Of a stretch of DNA of 64,000 nt, positions 27,093 through 35,585 are shown piece after piece. Source of the stretch: Pseudomonas crudilactis (GTDB lineage Bacteria; Pseudomonadota; Gammaproteobacteria; Pseudomonadales; Pseudomonadaceae). The position numbers and the translations under genes were made by a program. The stretch is from positions 18,065 to 82,064 of the forward strand of contig NZ_WXVV01000031.1 of NCBI RefSeq assembly GCF_013433315.1. Reading direction: 5' to 3'. The notes under the pieces are model-generated. The model saw nothing but the letters and a program-made list of their open reading frames with translations, made no database searches and had not been told where the DNA came from. How positions within the stretch are numbered: position 1 is the first letter of the stretch; each line of letters begins with the position of its first letter.

Positions 27093-27791
27093 TTACTGGG
27101 AAGACTTTTGCTTCAGACGCTCAAGAATCGCGTTGGCGCTGCCTTCGTTCGGCGTGATGCCGGCGTCGCGCAGTTTGCGTTCCAGGTCGTTGCCGGTCGA
27201 GGCGTCAGCCAGTTCGTCCGCCGCGCTCAGCTCGGCAGCACGTTGCTGCTGCTTGGCCTGCAGACGGTTCAACGTACCGACGGCAGTTTCCAGTTTGCCA
27301 TTGGCGCCGCCGCTGGCGATGGAAGCGCTGACCTGAGCTTTCTGCACGCTTTCACGGGCCTTGGCCATGTCCACTTGCTGGCGCAGGCTCTTGATCCGCG
27401 ACTCGGCTTTGCTGATGTCTTTGCGCATGTTTTCGGCGTAAGTACCGAATTCGTCGCTCTGCTTTTTCTCAACATCCAGCTCGTTGGTCAGGGTCGAAAT
27501 CGCTTCGGCCACTTCCAGTGCCAGGTCTTCACGGCCAGCGTTCAGCGCCGAGACGGCTTTGGCCTCCAGATCCTTGATCTTGGCGTCGTACTCGCTTACG
27601 CGGTCGGCGGCCAGTTTGTGTTTAGCCATGATGGTGACCAGTTCGCGACGGGCGTTCGACAGCGCGCTGTCTGCATCGCGGATTTCCTGATCGAGGATGC
27701 GCAGGGCCTGTTGGTCCGCGATCGCTTCGCCGACTTCATTGGCGCCGCCGCGCAGTGCGGTGAACAACTTGCTCCAGATGGACTGAGTCAT
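27093..27791 (-). CDS. yjfJ: PspA/IM30 family protein (YjfJ)
   Basis: The 232-residue protein is predicted to be almost all coiled-coil helix (about residues 25-190), as in PspA/IM30/Vipp1. It starts MTQSIWSKLFTALRGGANEV with the amphipathic helix expected for membrane contact. The family is structurally related to ESCRT-III and stabilises stressed membranes. No pspBC or pspF genes are nearby. This is the YjfJ branch, not classical PspA. Confidence 0.86.
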   Translation of the reverse strand: MTQSIWSKLFTALRGGANEVGEAIADQQALRILDQEIRDADSALSNARRELVTIMAKHKLAADRVSEYDAKIKDLEAKAVSALNAGREDLALEVAEAISTLTNELDVEKKQSDEFGTYAENMRKDISKAESRIKSLRQQVDMAKARESVQKAQVSASIASGGANGKLETAVGTLNRLQAKQQQRAAELSAADELADASTGNDLERKLRDAGITPNEGSANAILERLKQKSSQ

Positions 27792-27808
27792 TGGATATTC
27801 CCTGTTGA

Positions 27809-28477
27809 TTACTTGAAGAAGTGTTCGAAGGCTTCGCTCGCGCGCTGCACATTGTCGACCAGGGTTTTCACCTCGGTGACGACGTTGGTCAGGCTCGAGT
27901 CGGCGCTGAGGGCGCCAAACATGTTGTAAACGGTCTGCCCGTTCGGCATCGACTCGATACCGATCGACGACAGCGGGAACATTTCCCGGCTGCGCAACAC
28001 GGCATCGTTGAAGGCGCGCACGTCGCTGATCGAATCGATGTCCACCAGCACGGTGTCGACGATGATCTGCTGGCCGGCCAGGGCGATGTGAATCGGCAGA
28101 CCGCCGAATTCGTTCATTTCCAGCTTGATGCTGGGTTCGGAGCTCTGGATCAACGACAGCGTGATTTCTTGCGAAGCCACCTCGTCGAGGGCCTTGAGGG
28201 CGTTGAAGAGGCTATCGATGGTCCAGTTGTTGCCTGCGCTCATGTAATTCTCCGACATGAAAGAGCCAGCCAGAATCGGTTGGCGTAGCTGTTGCTCCAT
28301 TTGCTTGAGCAAGCTTCGGTTTTCCGGAAGCACCCAAGTTTCGTGTTTCACATAACCGGCGGCCGCCAGGCCCGCGCGCATCTGCTTCATGTAAAAGCTC
28401 GACGGTTTTTTTGCCGACGTTTTCGCGCGCTCGCCCTTGAGACTCTCTGATTTCGCTGTAGGGGAACGGCTTTTCAT
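27809..28477 (-). CDS. yjfI: DUF2170 protein with a possible ribbon-helix-helix domain (YjfI)
   Basis: This is the first gene of the operon (222 residues). Residues 1-25 are basic. Residues 40-66 (GYVKHETWVLPENRSLLKQM and on) look like a strand followed by a helix of the MetJ/Arc ribbon-helix-helix type. The rest matches the DUF2170 body. I infer that it could bind DNA and control its own operon through the paired palindromes just upstream. It is 17 bases before the PspA-like gene. Confidence 0.78.
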   Translation of the reverse strand: MKSRSPTAKSESLKGERAKTSAKKPSSFYMKQMRAGLAAAGYVKHETWVLPENRSLLKQMEQQLRQPILAGSFMSENYMSAGNNWTIDSLFNALKALDEVASQEITLSLIQSSEPSIKLEMNEFGGLPIHIALAGQQIIVDTVLVDIDSISDVRAFNDAVLRSREMFPLSSIGIESMPNGQTVYNMFGALSADSSLTNVVTEVKTLVDNVQRASEAFEHFFK

Positions 28478-28498
28478 GGCAATGGCTCGGTTATGGAT

Positions 28499-28560
28499 AT
28501 CTCACGCGTGAGCCACACTACAACCAATTCAAAATGCCATCAATGGCTCACGCGTGAGAT
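28499..28560 (-). promoter_or_regulatory. yjf operon promoter bracketed by two palindromic operators
   Basis: On the minus strand TTGATG (28543-28538) and TAGTGT (28520-28515) are 17 bases apart. A perfect 12-base palindrome CTCACGCGTGAG occurs just upstream of the -35 (28547-28558) and again just downstream of the -10 (28501-28512). With flanks, the copies form a 17-base inverted repeat. Confidence 0.75.
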
Positions 28561-28575
28561 TTTTATGACAGGCGT

Positions 28576-28600
28576 AAAAAGGCCCGCAACAGGGCGGGCC
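28576..28600 (-). terminator. Terminator of the isochorismatase-family gene
   Basis: On the minus strand GGCCCGC pairs with GCGGGCC and is followed by five T. It lies about 20 bases after the stop of the hydrolase gene. Confidence 0.85.
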
Positions 28601-28622
28601 AGCTATTTTTGCAGAATATGAC

Positions 28623-29177
28623 TCAGCGATTGGCGGCGAGGAATTCGTCGGTGGAGACCACACTGGCGTAGGCGAATCCCAGCGCCGACATGAACGCAGC
28701 GTGAACATGGGCGGCCGGCACCGTCAGGCCATTGAACTCCAGGTCACGGCTGGCGCAGGCGTCGTGAATCACCGTGACGGTATAACCCAGATCCGCCGCC
28801 GCACGGGTAATGCCGTCAACACACATGTGGCTCATGCTGCCGACCACCACCAGTTCCTTGATGCCTTGTTCGTCGAGGATCGCTTGCAGTTCGGTTTCGC
28901 GGAACGAGTTGACGAAGTGCTTGAGCACCACCGGTTCATCGGCGCGGTTGAGAACTTTGGGGTGCAGCTTGGCGCCGTCCGAGCCCGGGGTGAAAAACGG
29001 CGCATCCGCTGAGGTGAATTCGTGGCGAATGTGTACCACCGAATCACCTGTCTCGCGGAACGCGGCGAGCAGTCGGGCGGCGTTGTCGGCGGCGGCGTCG
29101 GCACCGGCCAGCGGCCACTTGCCTTGGGGGAAGTAGTCGTTCTGGATATCGACTACGATGAGCGCTTGCTTGGCCAT
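28623..29177 (-). CDS. Isochorismatase-family cysteine hydrolase
   Basis: The 184-residue product has the cysteine hydrolase triad Asp10 (IVVDIQNDYF), Lys86 (VVLKHFVNSF) and Cys119 (GSMSHMCVDGITRA), with the usual cis-peptide region before the Cys. The substrate is unknown: the family includes nicotinamidases, ureidoacrylate amidases and isochorismatases. The start MAKQALIVVDIQ is used, 34 codons inside the open frame. It is divergent from an AraC-type regulator, which probably controls it. Confidence 0.85.
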   Translation of the reverse strand: MAKQALIVVDIQNDYFPQGKWPLAGADAAADNAARLLAAFRETGDSVVHIRHEFTSADAPFFTPGSDGAKLHPKVLNRADEPVVLKHFVNSFRETELQAILDEQGIKELVVVGSMSHMCVDGITRAAADLGYTVTVIHDACASRDLEFNGLTVPAAHVHAAFMSALGFAYASVVSTDEFLAANR

Positions 29178-29278
29178 GGGGGTGTCCTCGAGGTATTGGC
29201 TGGAAGTGGCTTCAGTATTGGCGCTGGCCAGCCATTCGGGGATTGGCCGCACCGACAATAGACAGGGGAAAACTGACA

Positions 29279-30280
29279 ATGGGCGCAGAATGGGCCGCCG
29301 TTGCTGAACTGGGCGTGCTGATCTATCCCGGCGCGCAGATGGCGGCGGTGCACGGTTTGACCGATCTGTTTGCGGTGGCCAACCGGATTGCCGCCGAGCA
29401 TCAGGCCGCGCAGTTGCCTGTGCTGCGGGTCAGTCACTGGCAGGTCGAAGGTGATCAGCCGCCAACGCGCACTTACGCCAGTCATGCGGGTAACGACAGC
29501 GCTTTGCTGGCGGTGCTGATCCCGCCATCGATCGGCGGGTTCTCGGCGGCGCAAGCGCCGGCCAGCCTGATGCAATGGTTACGCGATCAACATGCCCACG
29601 GTGCAACGCTGGGCGGGGTTTGCGTAGGCTCGCTGATGTTGGCTGAAAGCGGTCTGCTCGACGGCCGCAGTGCCACCACCCATTGGACCTCGGCCAAGGC
29701 CTTCGCCGAGCGTTACCCGAAGATCAAGCTCAAGGCTGACACCCCGATTGTCGACGACGGCGACTTGATCACCACGGCCGGATTGATGGCTTGGTCGGAA
29801 CTGGGATTACGTCTGGTCGACAGATTGCTCGGGCCGAGCATTGCCACCGGCACCGCGCGATTTCTGGTGATAGAGCACAGTGACAGCGCCAGTGAGTGCG
29901 GCAGTAATTTCGCGCCGATTCTAGGTCATGGCGATGCGGCGATTCTCAAGGTGCAGCATTGGCTGCAAAGCACCGGCGCGACGGATGTTTCGCTGACGGC
30001 GATGGCGGAGCGGGCCGGGTTGGAGGAGCGCACATTTCTGCGGCGGTTCCGCGCGGCGAGCGGGTTGAAACCGACCGAGTACTGCCAGCATCTGCGGGTG
30101 GGCAAGGCGCGCGAGATGCTCGAGTTCAGCAATGGCACGATTGATCATATTGCGTGGACGGTGGGCTATCAGGATCCGGGCGCGTTTCGTGCGATATTCA
30201 AGAAGATCACCGGGCTGGCGCCGAGTGAATATCGGGCGCGGTTTGGTGTGACCCCAATATCGAAAGCATCCATTAACTAA
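29279..30280 (+). CDS. GlxA-type AraC-family transcriptional regulator
   Basis: The 333-residue product has an N-terminal DJ-1/PfpI-like domain (residues 1-190, with GVCVGSLMLAESGLLDGR around its nucleophile elbow). A C-terminal AraC double helix-turn-helix follows (LTAMAERAGLEERTFLRRF and IAWTVGYQDPGAFRAIFKK). The ATG preceded by GACAGGGGAAA is used. Such regulators often control a neighbouring amidase or hydrolase gene; the divergent hydrolase is the obvious target. Confidence 0.9.
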   Translation: MGAEWAAVAELGVLIYPGAQMAAVHGLTDLFAVANRIAAEHQAAQLPVLRVSHWQVEGDQPPTRTYASHAGNDSALLAVLIPPSIGGFSAAQAPASLMQWLRDQHAHGATLGGVCVGSLMLAESGLLDGRSATTHWTSAKAFAERYPKIKLKADTPIVDDGDLITTAGLMAWSELGLRLVDRLLGPSIATGTARFLVIEHSDSASECGSNFAPILGHGDAAILKVQHWLQSTGATDVSLTAMAERAGLEERTFLRRFRAASGLKPTEYCQHLRVGKAREMLEFSNGTIDHIAWTVGYQDPGAFRAIFKKITGLAPSEYRARFGVTPISKASIN

Positions 30281-30281
30281 T

Positions 30282-30372
30282 GTGGGAGCGAGCTTGCTCG
30301 CGAAAGCGGTGGGGGCTGTAAGTTTGATGTCGCCTGACACGGCGCCTTCGCGAGCAAGCTCGCTCCCACATT
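30282..30372. repeat. REPIN downstream of the GlxA-type regulator
   Basis: ATGTGGGAGCGAGCTTGCTC and GAGCAAGCTCGCTCCCACAT are perfect reverse complements around a spacer of about 50 bases. The rest of the gap to the next gene shows nothing clear. Confidence 0.92.
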
Positions 30373-30561
30373 GAACTCTATAGGACTATAGATCGTGCAA
30401 TTTGCCGGGGTTTGACGCGCGGTCGTGCAGATTGAAACAGGCCTGGTGCCAGTACGATTTCGCCAAGTTTCTGATTAGCAGAGGATTTTCAAGAGTCGGC
30501 CGTTGGCCTGATCTCTGCACCGCTCAACGCTACAGTCATCAAACCGATGGAAGGGGACCGC

Positions 30562-31671
30562 ATGACCCCGACACCCCGCAGGAAAATTGTCGTTGCCCAC
30601 TCGGTGCGCCCTGACGCGCCGCAGCATGAGGTGCAGACCAACAAGTCCCTGGCCCGCTGGCTGGCGCAGATATCAGGGTTTAAATTCGGTGGCAGTTACG
30701 ACGCTGCGAAACATCAGGGTCGCGATCTCTACCTGTTGCCCACGCAAACCATCGTTGGCGCCGACCAGGCCCGTGAGCTCGGCATCAAGGGCCCGGACGA
30801 TCTGTGGGGTGGCTTCGTCGAACACGATTTCATCTGCACCAAAGCCATCAGCCACGGCCTGCGCAGTCATCAGGCCCACGCGCCGCAAGGCTGGTCGCCG
30901 CTGTTTTCCGAGCGGGTACGCAATGTCGTGCTCGATGGCCTCAGTGTGTTTGCGCTGGCGGATGCGCGGCCCGCCGCCGAGCATCTGCTGTACAGTGGTC
31001 CCATTCGCCTGAAGCCGATTCACGCCTGCGCCGGACGTGGCCAGGAAGTGATCAAAAGCCTCGACGCCTTCGACGAAGTTCTCGCTCGACCTGAAGCCGC
31101 GAAGTTGTTCAGCGACGGCGTGGTGCTGGAGCAGGACCTCAGCGATGTCGTCACCCACAGCGTCGGCCAGTCGTTCATCGGCAATAGAGTGCTGAGCTAC
31201 TGCGGTGATCAATACTTGACCAAAGATGCCCACGGCGAAGAGGTCTACGGCGGCTCGAACTTGCTGGTGGTGCAGGGCGGTTACGACGAGCTGCTGACGC
31301 TGGATCTGCCCCACGATGTGCGTCTGGCCATCGAGCAGGCGCAGGTTTTCGACAATGCGGCGAATGAAGCCTATCCACGGTTTTACGCCTCGCGACGCAA
31401 CTACGACATCGCCCAAGGCCGGGACAGCAGCGGCAAAACCCGCAGCGGTGTGCTCGAACAGTCCTGGCGCATGGGCGGTGCCAGCAGTGCTGAGGTTGCG
31501 GCACTGCAAAGTTTCGTCAACGATCCGGGGATGCGCGCGATTCGTGTGTCTTCGGTGGAAACCTACATCGATCAGGCGCTGCCGGCGGACGCCATTGAGG
31601 TCTATCGCGGACCGGCTGAGAACAGTGAATTTCTCCTCAAATACGTAACGGTCAAATCCTATGACGGCTAG
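30562..31671 (+). CDS. DUF3182 protein
   Basis: The 369-residue product matches the DUF3182 family of Pseudomonas in overall sequence, as I recall it. Glycine-rich and charged segments (IRLKPIHACAGRGQEVIKSL, FSDGVVLEQDLSDVVTHSVG, EVYGGSNLLVVQGGY) resemble an ATP-grasp-like fold, which is only an inference. The ATG after GGAAGGGGACCGC is preferred over one five codons upstream. The gene overlaps the following hydrolase gene by 11 bases, so the two are probably co-translated. Confidence 0.75.
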   Translation: MTPTPRRKIVVAHSVRPDAPQHEVQTNKSLARWLAQISGFKFGGSYDAAKHQGRDLYLLPTQTIVGADQARELGIKGPDDLWGGFVEHDFICTKAISHGLRSHQAHAPQGWSPLFSERVRNVVLDGLSVFALADARPAAEHLLYSGPIRLKPIHACAGRGQEVIKSLDAFDEVLARPEAAKLFSDGVVLEQDLSDVVTHSVGQSFIGNRVLSYCGDQYLTKDAHGEEVYGGSNLLVVQGGYDELLTLDLPHDVRLAIEQAQVFDNAANEAYPRFYASRRNYDIAQGRDSSGKTRSGVLEQSWRMGGASSAEVAALQSFVNDPGMRAIRVSSVETYIDQALPADAIEVYRGPAENSEFLLKYVTVKSYDG

Positions 31672-32419
31672 AAGCGAAAGCATTCAAATCGACATTGATG
31701 ATGAACAGATGAGCGGGACATTTCTCAGTCCCAAATCGAAAGTCCCGGGGGTGTTGTTCGTACACGGTTGGGGCGGCAGTCAGGAACGTGATCTCGAGCG
31801 CGCCAAAGGCATCGCCGGTCTTGGTTGCGTGTGCCTGACCTTCGACTTGCGCGGGCACACCGGTGGCACCGGGATCCCGCTGACCCGCGTTACCCGCGAA
31901 GACAATCTGCGTGATTTGCTCGCGGCCTATGACCGCTTGCTGGCGCATCCGGCGCTCGACACTTCCGCGATCGCCGTGGTCGGTACCAGTTATGGCGGTT
32001 ATCTGGCGTCGATCCTGACCTCGCTACGCCCGGTGCGCTGGCTGGCGCTGCGGGTGCCGGCGTTGTACCGCGACGAGCAATGGCACACACCCAAGCGTGA
32101 GCTGGACAAGGCCGATTTGCGGGATTACCGCAGCACGCTGGTGCGCGCTGATACCAATCGCGCCTTGCACGCCTGCTCGCAATTCACTGGCGATGTGTTG
32201 CTGGTGGAATCGGAAACCGATGACTATGTGCCCCACGCGGCGATCATGAGTTACCGCGCGGCGTGCCAGCAGACGCATTCACTGACGCACCGGATTATCG
32301 ATGGCGCCGATCATGCGTTGAGCGAGCCGGTTTCACAGCAGGCCTACACCTCGATACTGGTGGACTGGATTACCGAGATGGTCGTGGGTGAACGGTTGAG
32401 CATTATTCAATCAGCATGA
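31661..32419 (+). CDS. Alpha/beta hydrolase
   Basis: The 252-residue product has the alpha/beta hydrolase pattern. The oxyanion region is VLFVHGWGGS, the nucleophile elbow is VVGTSYGGY with Ser110, an acid lies near Asp187-188 (SETDDYVP) and the catalytic His is 218 (DGADHAL). There is no signal peptide. The substrate is unknown. It overlaps the DUF3182 gene and is followed by a REP pair. Confidence 0.83.
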   Translation: MTARSESIQIDIDDEQMSGTFLSPKSKVPGVLFVHGWGGSQERDLERAKGIAGLGCVCLTFDLRGHTGGTGIPLTRVTREDNLRDLLAAYDRLLAHPALDTSAIAVVGTSYGGYLASILTSLRPVRWLALRVPALYRDEQWHTPKRELDKADLRDYRSTLVRADTNRALHACSQFTGDVLLVESETDDYVPHAAIMSYRAACQQTHSLTHRIIDGADHALSEPVSQQAYTSILVDWITEMVVGERLSIIQSA

Positions 32420-32440
32420 TCTTTTAGTGTTCTTTCGGAC

Positions 32441-32515
32441 GCCTTCGCGAGCAAGCTCGCTCCCACAGGGGATCGCGTTTCAAATGTGGGAGCGAGCTTG
32501 CTCGCGAAGAGGCCA
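32441..32515. repeat. REP pair, TTCGCGAGC..GTGGGAG topology
   Basis: CCTTCGCGAGCAAGCTCGCT and GAGCGAGCTTGCTCGCGAAG face the other way round from the REPIN near 30.3 kb, with a spacer of about 25 bases. It lies between convergent genes. Confidence 0.9.
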
Positions 32516-32533
32516 TCAACTTCACCCAAAAAA

Positions 32534-33520
32534 TCAGGTCGGTTTCTTCTCTATTCGCAGCGCCTTGGCCTTGGCCTCCACCACCAGATACATCACCACC
32601 GTAATCAACAACGGCAACAGAAAATAAATCGCCCGATACGCCAGCAATCCCGCTACCAGACTGCCACGTGAAGCCTCGTGTTGCAGCAACGCCACGAACA
32701 CCGCTTCCAGCACGCCAAGCCCCGCCGGAATATGCGTGATGACCCCGGCAATCGCACTGATCAACAACACCCCCAGCACCAACGGATAATCCAGTTTGCT
32801 CGGCAACAAGGTGAAAATCACCGCCGCCATCAGTGACCAGTTCAACGCCCCCAGCAGCAATTGCAGGACGGCCATGCGCAGCGACGGCAGATTGATTTCC
32901 ACCCCGCGAATCGACCATTCGCGACGTTTGGAAAACTGACACGCCGCCAGATAGCCGGCGCTGATCAGCAGCAACAGAACACCAATGCCTTGCAACGCCG
33001 CGCTGCTGATTTTCCAGCCCGGTGGCATTGTCACCAATCCACTGCTGAACACCACGCCGGCAATGGTCATGTAGCCGAACCAATTGGTCGCCAGGCTCAG
33101 ACCGAGGATCTTGGCGATGTTGCTTTTGCTCACGCCAAGGCGCGAATACAGCCGATAACGCATGGCGATGCCGCCGACCCAGGCACTCAGATTGAGGTTG
33201 AACGCATAGCTGATGATTCCTACCGGCAGAATCTGTTTCCAGGTCAGGTCCTGACGAATGTAAGTACGGCCGATCAGATCAAAACTGGCGTACACCAGAA
33301 AACTCAGCAGGGTCAGGCTGGCGGCGATAATCAAGGTGCGCACTTTGAAATCGGCAAGGGTTTGCAGCACCTCGGCCCATTCAATGCGCGTGGCGAACAT
33401 CGTCAGCAACACGATCAACGCGAGGAAAAACAGCAGGGTCAACGGACGCTTCCAGCGGCTCCATTTCGAGTGCGTTGCTGGCGCCGAATGCGGGGCGGAA
33501 TGCACCTCGGAATGGCTCAT
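32534..33520 (-). CDS. ybhN: YbhN family membrane protein (LPG synthase-like TM domain)
   Basis: The 328-residue inner-membrane protein has about eight hydrophobic segments, and the segments NLNLSAWVGGIAMRYRLYSR and ITHIPAGLGVLEAVF are typical of UPF0104/lysylphosphatidylglycerol synthase membrane domains. The aminoacyl transferase half is absent. Gene order ybhP-clsB-ybhN is the same as in E. coli. It overlaps clsB by ATGA. Confidence 0.85.
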   Translation of the reverse strand: MSHSEVHSAPHSAPATHSKWSRWKRPLTLLFFLALIVLLTMFATRIEWAEVLQTLADFKVRTLIIAASLTLLSFLVYASFDLIGRTYIRQDLTWKQILPVGIISYAFNLNLSAWVGGIAMRYRLYSRLGVSKSNIAKILGLSLATNWFGYMTIAGVVFSSGLVTMPPGWKISSAALQGIGVLLLLISAGYLAACQFSKRREWSIRGVEINLPSLRMAVLQLLLGALNWSLMAAVIFTLLPSKLDYPLVLGVLLISAIAGVITHIPAGLGVLEAVFVALLQHEASRGSLVAGLLAYRAIYFLLPLLITVVMYLVVEAKAKALRIEKKPT

Positions 33521-34791
33521 GAGCGGTCACCTCGAAACGGCTTTAGCCTCGGTTTGTGCGCCGGCAGCCAACCGGCCATCGCCGGGAAATGCCGTAGAAA
33601 GTGGAACACCAGAAAACCCACAGTCATGTGCCAGATGCGCCCACGTGGCGACTGGCTGGCGTCCATGGCTTTGCAGTGGTTCTGGCTGAGGTCTTCAAGG
33701 CGTTCGAACAGATGCTGATTGAACGCGCGGTCGCGGATCAGCACGTTGGCTTCCAGATTCAGCGACAGGCTCAGCGGGTCGAGATTGCTCGAGCCGACGG
33801 TGCTCCATTCTTCATCGACCAGCGCGACTTTGCCGTGCAGCGGGCGCTGGCAATATTCATGAATCTGCACGCCGGCCTTGAGCAGGTAATCGTAAGTCAT
33901 GCGCGCCGCCAGTTTGGCCACCAGCATGTCCGGTTGCCCCTGCAGAATCAGGCGGACCTCAACCCCGCGACGTGCAGCATTGCGGATTTCCCGCAACAGG
34001 CGATAACCGGGGAAAAAGTAGGCGTTGGCGATCACCACCCGGCGTTTGGCGCGGCGCAGCACCTGCAAATACACGTCTTCGATGTCGGAGTGATGCTGGT
34101 CGTTATCGCGGAATACCAGGCGTACTTGACCGTCGTGATCGTTGAACGCCATTTCCGCGCGGCGCTGGCGCCGGCGTTGCCACCAGAAGCGTGCGCGTCC
34201 GGGGCGACCGCTTTGCAGCAGGGCAAAGTGGTGGATGTCAGCGACCACCGGCCCCTGCACTTGCACCGAGTAATCCTGTTTGGCTTCGGGGCCGAAATCA
34301 GCGAGGTGGTCGCCGGAAAAGTTGATCCCGCCAATAAACGCGATCAGGCCGTCGACCACCACGATCTTGCGGTGCAAACGGCGGAACCAGTTGGTGCGAA
34401 TGCCCAAGCGTTTCGGCGCCGGGTCGAAAATTTGCAGATGCACGCCGGCCTCACTCAGCGCGGTGAGATAACCGGTGGTCAACTCGCCACAACCAAAGCC
34501 GTCGAGGCTGACGGTGGTGCGCACGCCTCGTCGCGCGGCATCGATCAGTATCTCCTGCAACTCGGCGCCGACCTTGTCTTCGAAAACGATAAACGTCTCG
34601 AGGAGGATCTCACTCTTCGCCGCGCGCATCGCTTCGAACACTCGCGGAAAATACTCCTCGCCGTTCTCCAGCAACTCAACGCGATTGTTGCCCTGCCAGC
34701 GGTACTCGACATCAACATGGCCGGGCTCGCGTATCGGCGGGTTGATGGCGATCGGTTCCACGGCGGATTTCTCCAGCGGCGCGCTGCTCAT
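33517..34791 (-). CDS. clsB: Cardiolipin synthase ClsB
   Basis: The 424-residue phospholipase D-family protein has two HKD motifs: HRKIVVVDGLIAFIGG in the first half and HGKVALVDEEWSTVGSSNLD in the second. ClsB makes cardiolipin, and in E. coli also phosphatidylglycerol, by phosphatidyl transfer at the inner membrane. The start MSSAPLEKSAVEP overlaps the stop of the upstream gene (ATGA). The open frame extends 16 codons further but inside that gene. Confidence 0.9.
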   Translation of the reverse strand: MSSAPLEKSAVEPIAINPPIREPGHVDVEYRWQGNNRVELLENGEEYFPRVFEAMRAAKSEILLETFIVFEDKVGAELQEILIDAARRGVRTTVSLDGFGCGELTTGYLTALSEAGVHLQIFDPAPKRLGIRTNWFRRLHRKIVVVDGLIAFIGGINFSGDHLADFGPEAKQDYSVQVQGPVVADIHHFALLQSGRPGRARFWWQRRRQRRAEMAFNDHDGQVRLVFRDNDQHHSDIEDVYLQVLRRAKRRVVIANAYFFPGYRLLREIRNAARRGVEVRLILQGQPDMLVAKLAARMTYDYLLKAGVQIHEYCQRPLHGKVALVDEEWSTVGSSNLDPLSLSLNLEANVLIRDRAFNQHLFERLEDLSQNHCKAMDASQSPRGRIWHMTVGFLVFHFLRHFPAMAGWLPAHKPRLKPFRGDRS

Positions 34792-35585
34792 AGTTCGATC
34801 TCTACCGATAAAGGAACGTGGTCGGAAAGGTGCGACCAAGGCCTGTTCGCCAGGACTTTCGGCTGGCTGGCCTTGAGGTTGCGCACGTAAATACGATCAA
34901 GCCGAAGTGCTGGCAGGCGCGCGGGAAAACTGCGTGCCGGTTTGCCCTGATGCTCGGCGAACACTTCGCGCAGGCCGCAAGGTTTGAGCTGCGCATCGGC
35001 GCGCTGGCGCCAGTCGTTGAAATCGCCAGCGACGATCACTGGTGCGTCGTCGGGCAACTCCGCCAAGCGTTGCATGAGCAAATCCAGCTGGGCGTTGCGA
35101 TGACTTTCGCGCAGGCCCAGATGCACGCAGATCGCATGCACTTCGGTGCCGTCGCCGGGCAGGCGCAGCACGCAATGCAGCAGGCCACGGTTCTCGTGGC
35201 CGTTGATCGAGACGTCGAGGTTGTCGTGACGAATGATCTGGAATTTCGACAGCAGCGCATTGCCGTGGTCGCCCTCCGGGTACACCGCGTTGCGCCCATA
35301 GGCGAACTGCGGCCAGAGGCTGTCGGCGAGGAATTCATACTGCGGCATCGTCGGCCAATTGCTGTAGCGCTTGGGATGGTGCTCGTGGGTGCCGTGGACT
35401 TCCTGCAGAAACACCACATCGGCGGCGACGCTGCGTACCGCTTCGCGCAGTTCCGGCAGGATGAAGCGCCGATTCAGTGCGGTAAAACCCTTGTGGGTAT
35501 TGACCGTCAGTACGGTGAACGTCCGCACGGACGGCGCAACGACCGAGCCCTCATCGGTGAAGCCAACCGGTTCCGGAATACTCAT
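34788..35585 (-). CDS. ybhP: Endonuclease/exonuclease/phosphatase family protein (YbhP)
   Basis: The 265-residue product has the EEP fold signatures: TVNTHKGFTALNRRFILPEL, then QEVHG (metal-binding Glu), PVIVAGDFNDWRQ and a C-terminal SDHVPLSVEIEL with catalytic Asp-His. A phosphodiesterase or phosphatase role in lipid or nucleic acid turnover is possible. It overlaps both neighbours by four bases (ATGA), so the four-gene minus-strand set is tightly coupled. Confidence 0.87.
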   Translation of the reverse strand: MSIPEPVGFTDEGSVVAPSVRTFTVLTVNTHKGFTALNRRFILPELREAVRSVAADVVFLQEVHGTHEHHPKRYSNWPTMPQYEFLADSLWPQFAYGRNAVYPEGDHGNALLSKFQIIRHDNLDVSINGHENRGLLHCVLRLPGDGTEVHAICVHLGLRESHRNAQLDLLMQRLAELPDDAPVIVAGDFNDWRQRADAQLKPCGLREVFAEHQGKPARSFPARLPALRLDRIYVRNLKASQPKVLANRPWSHLSDHVPLSVEIEL

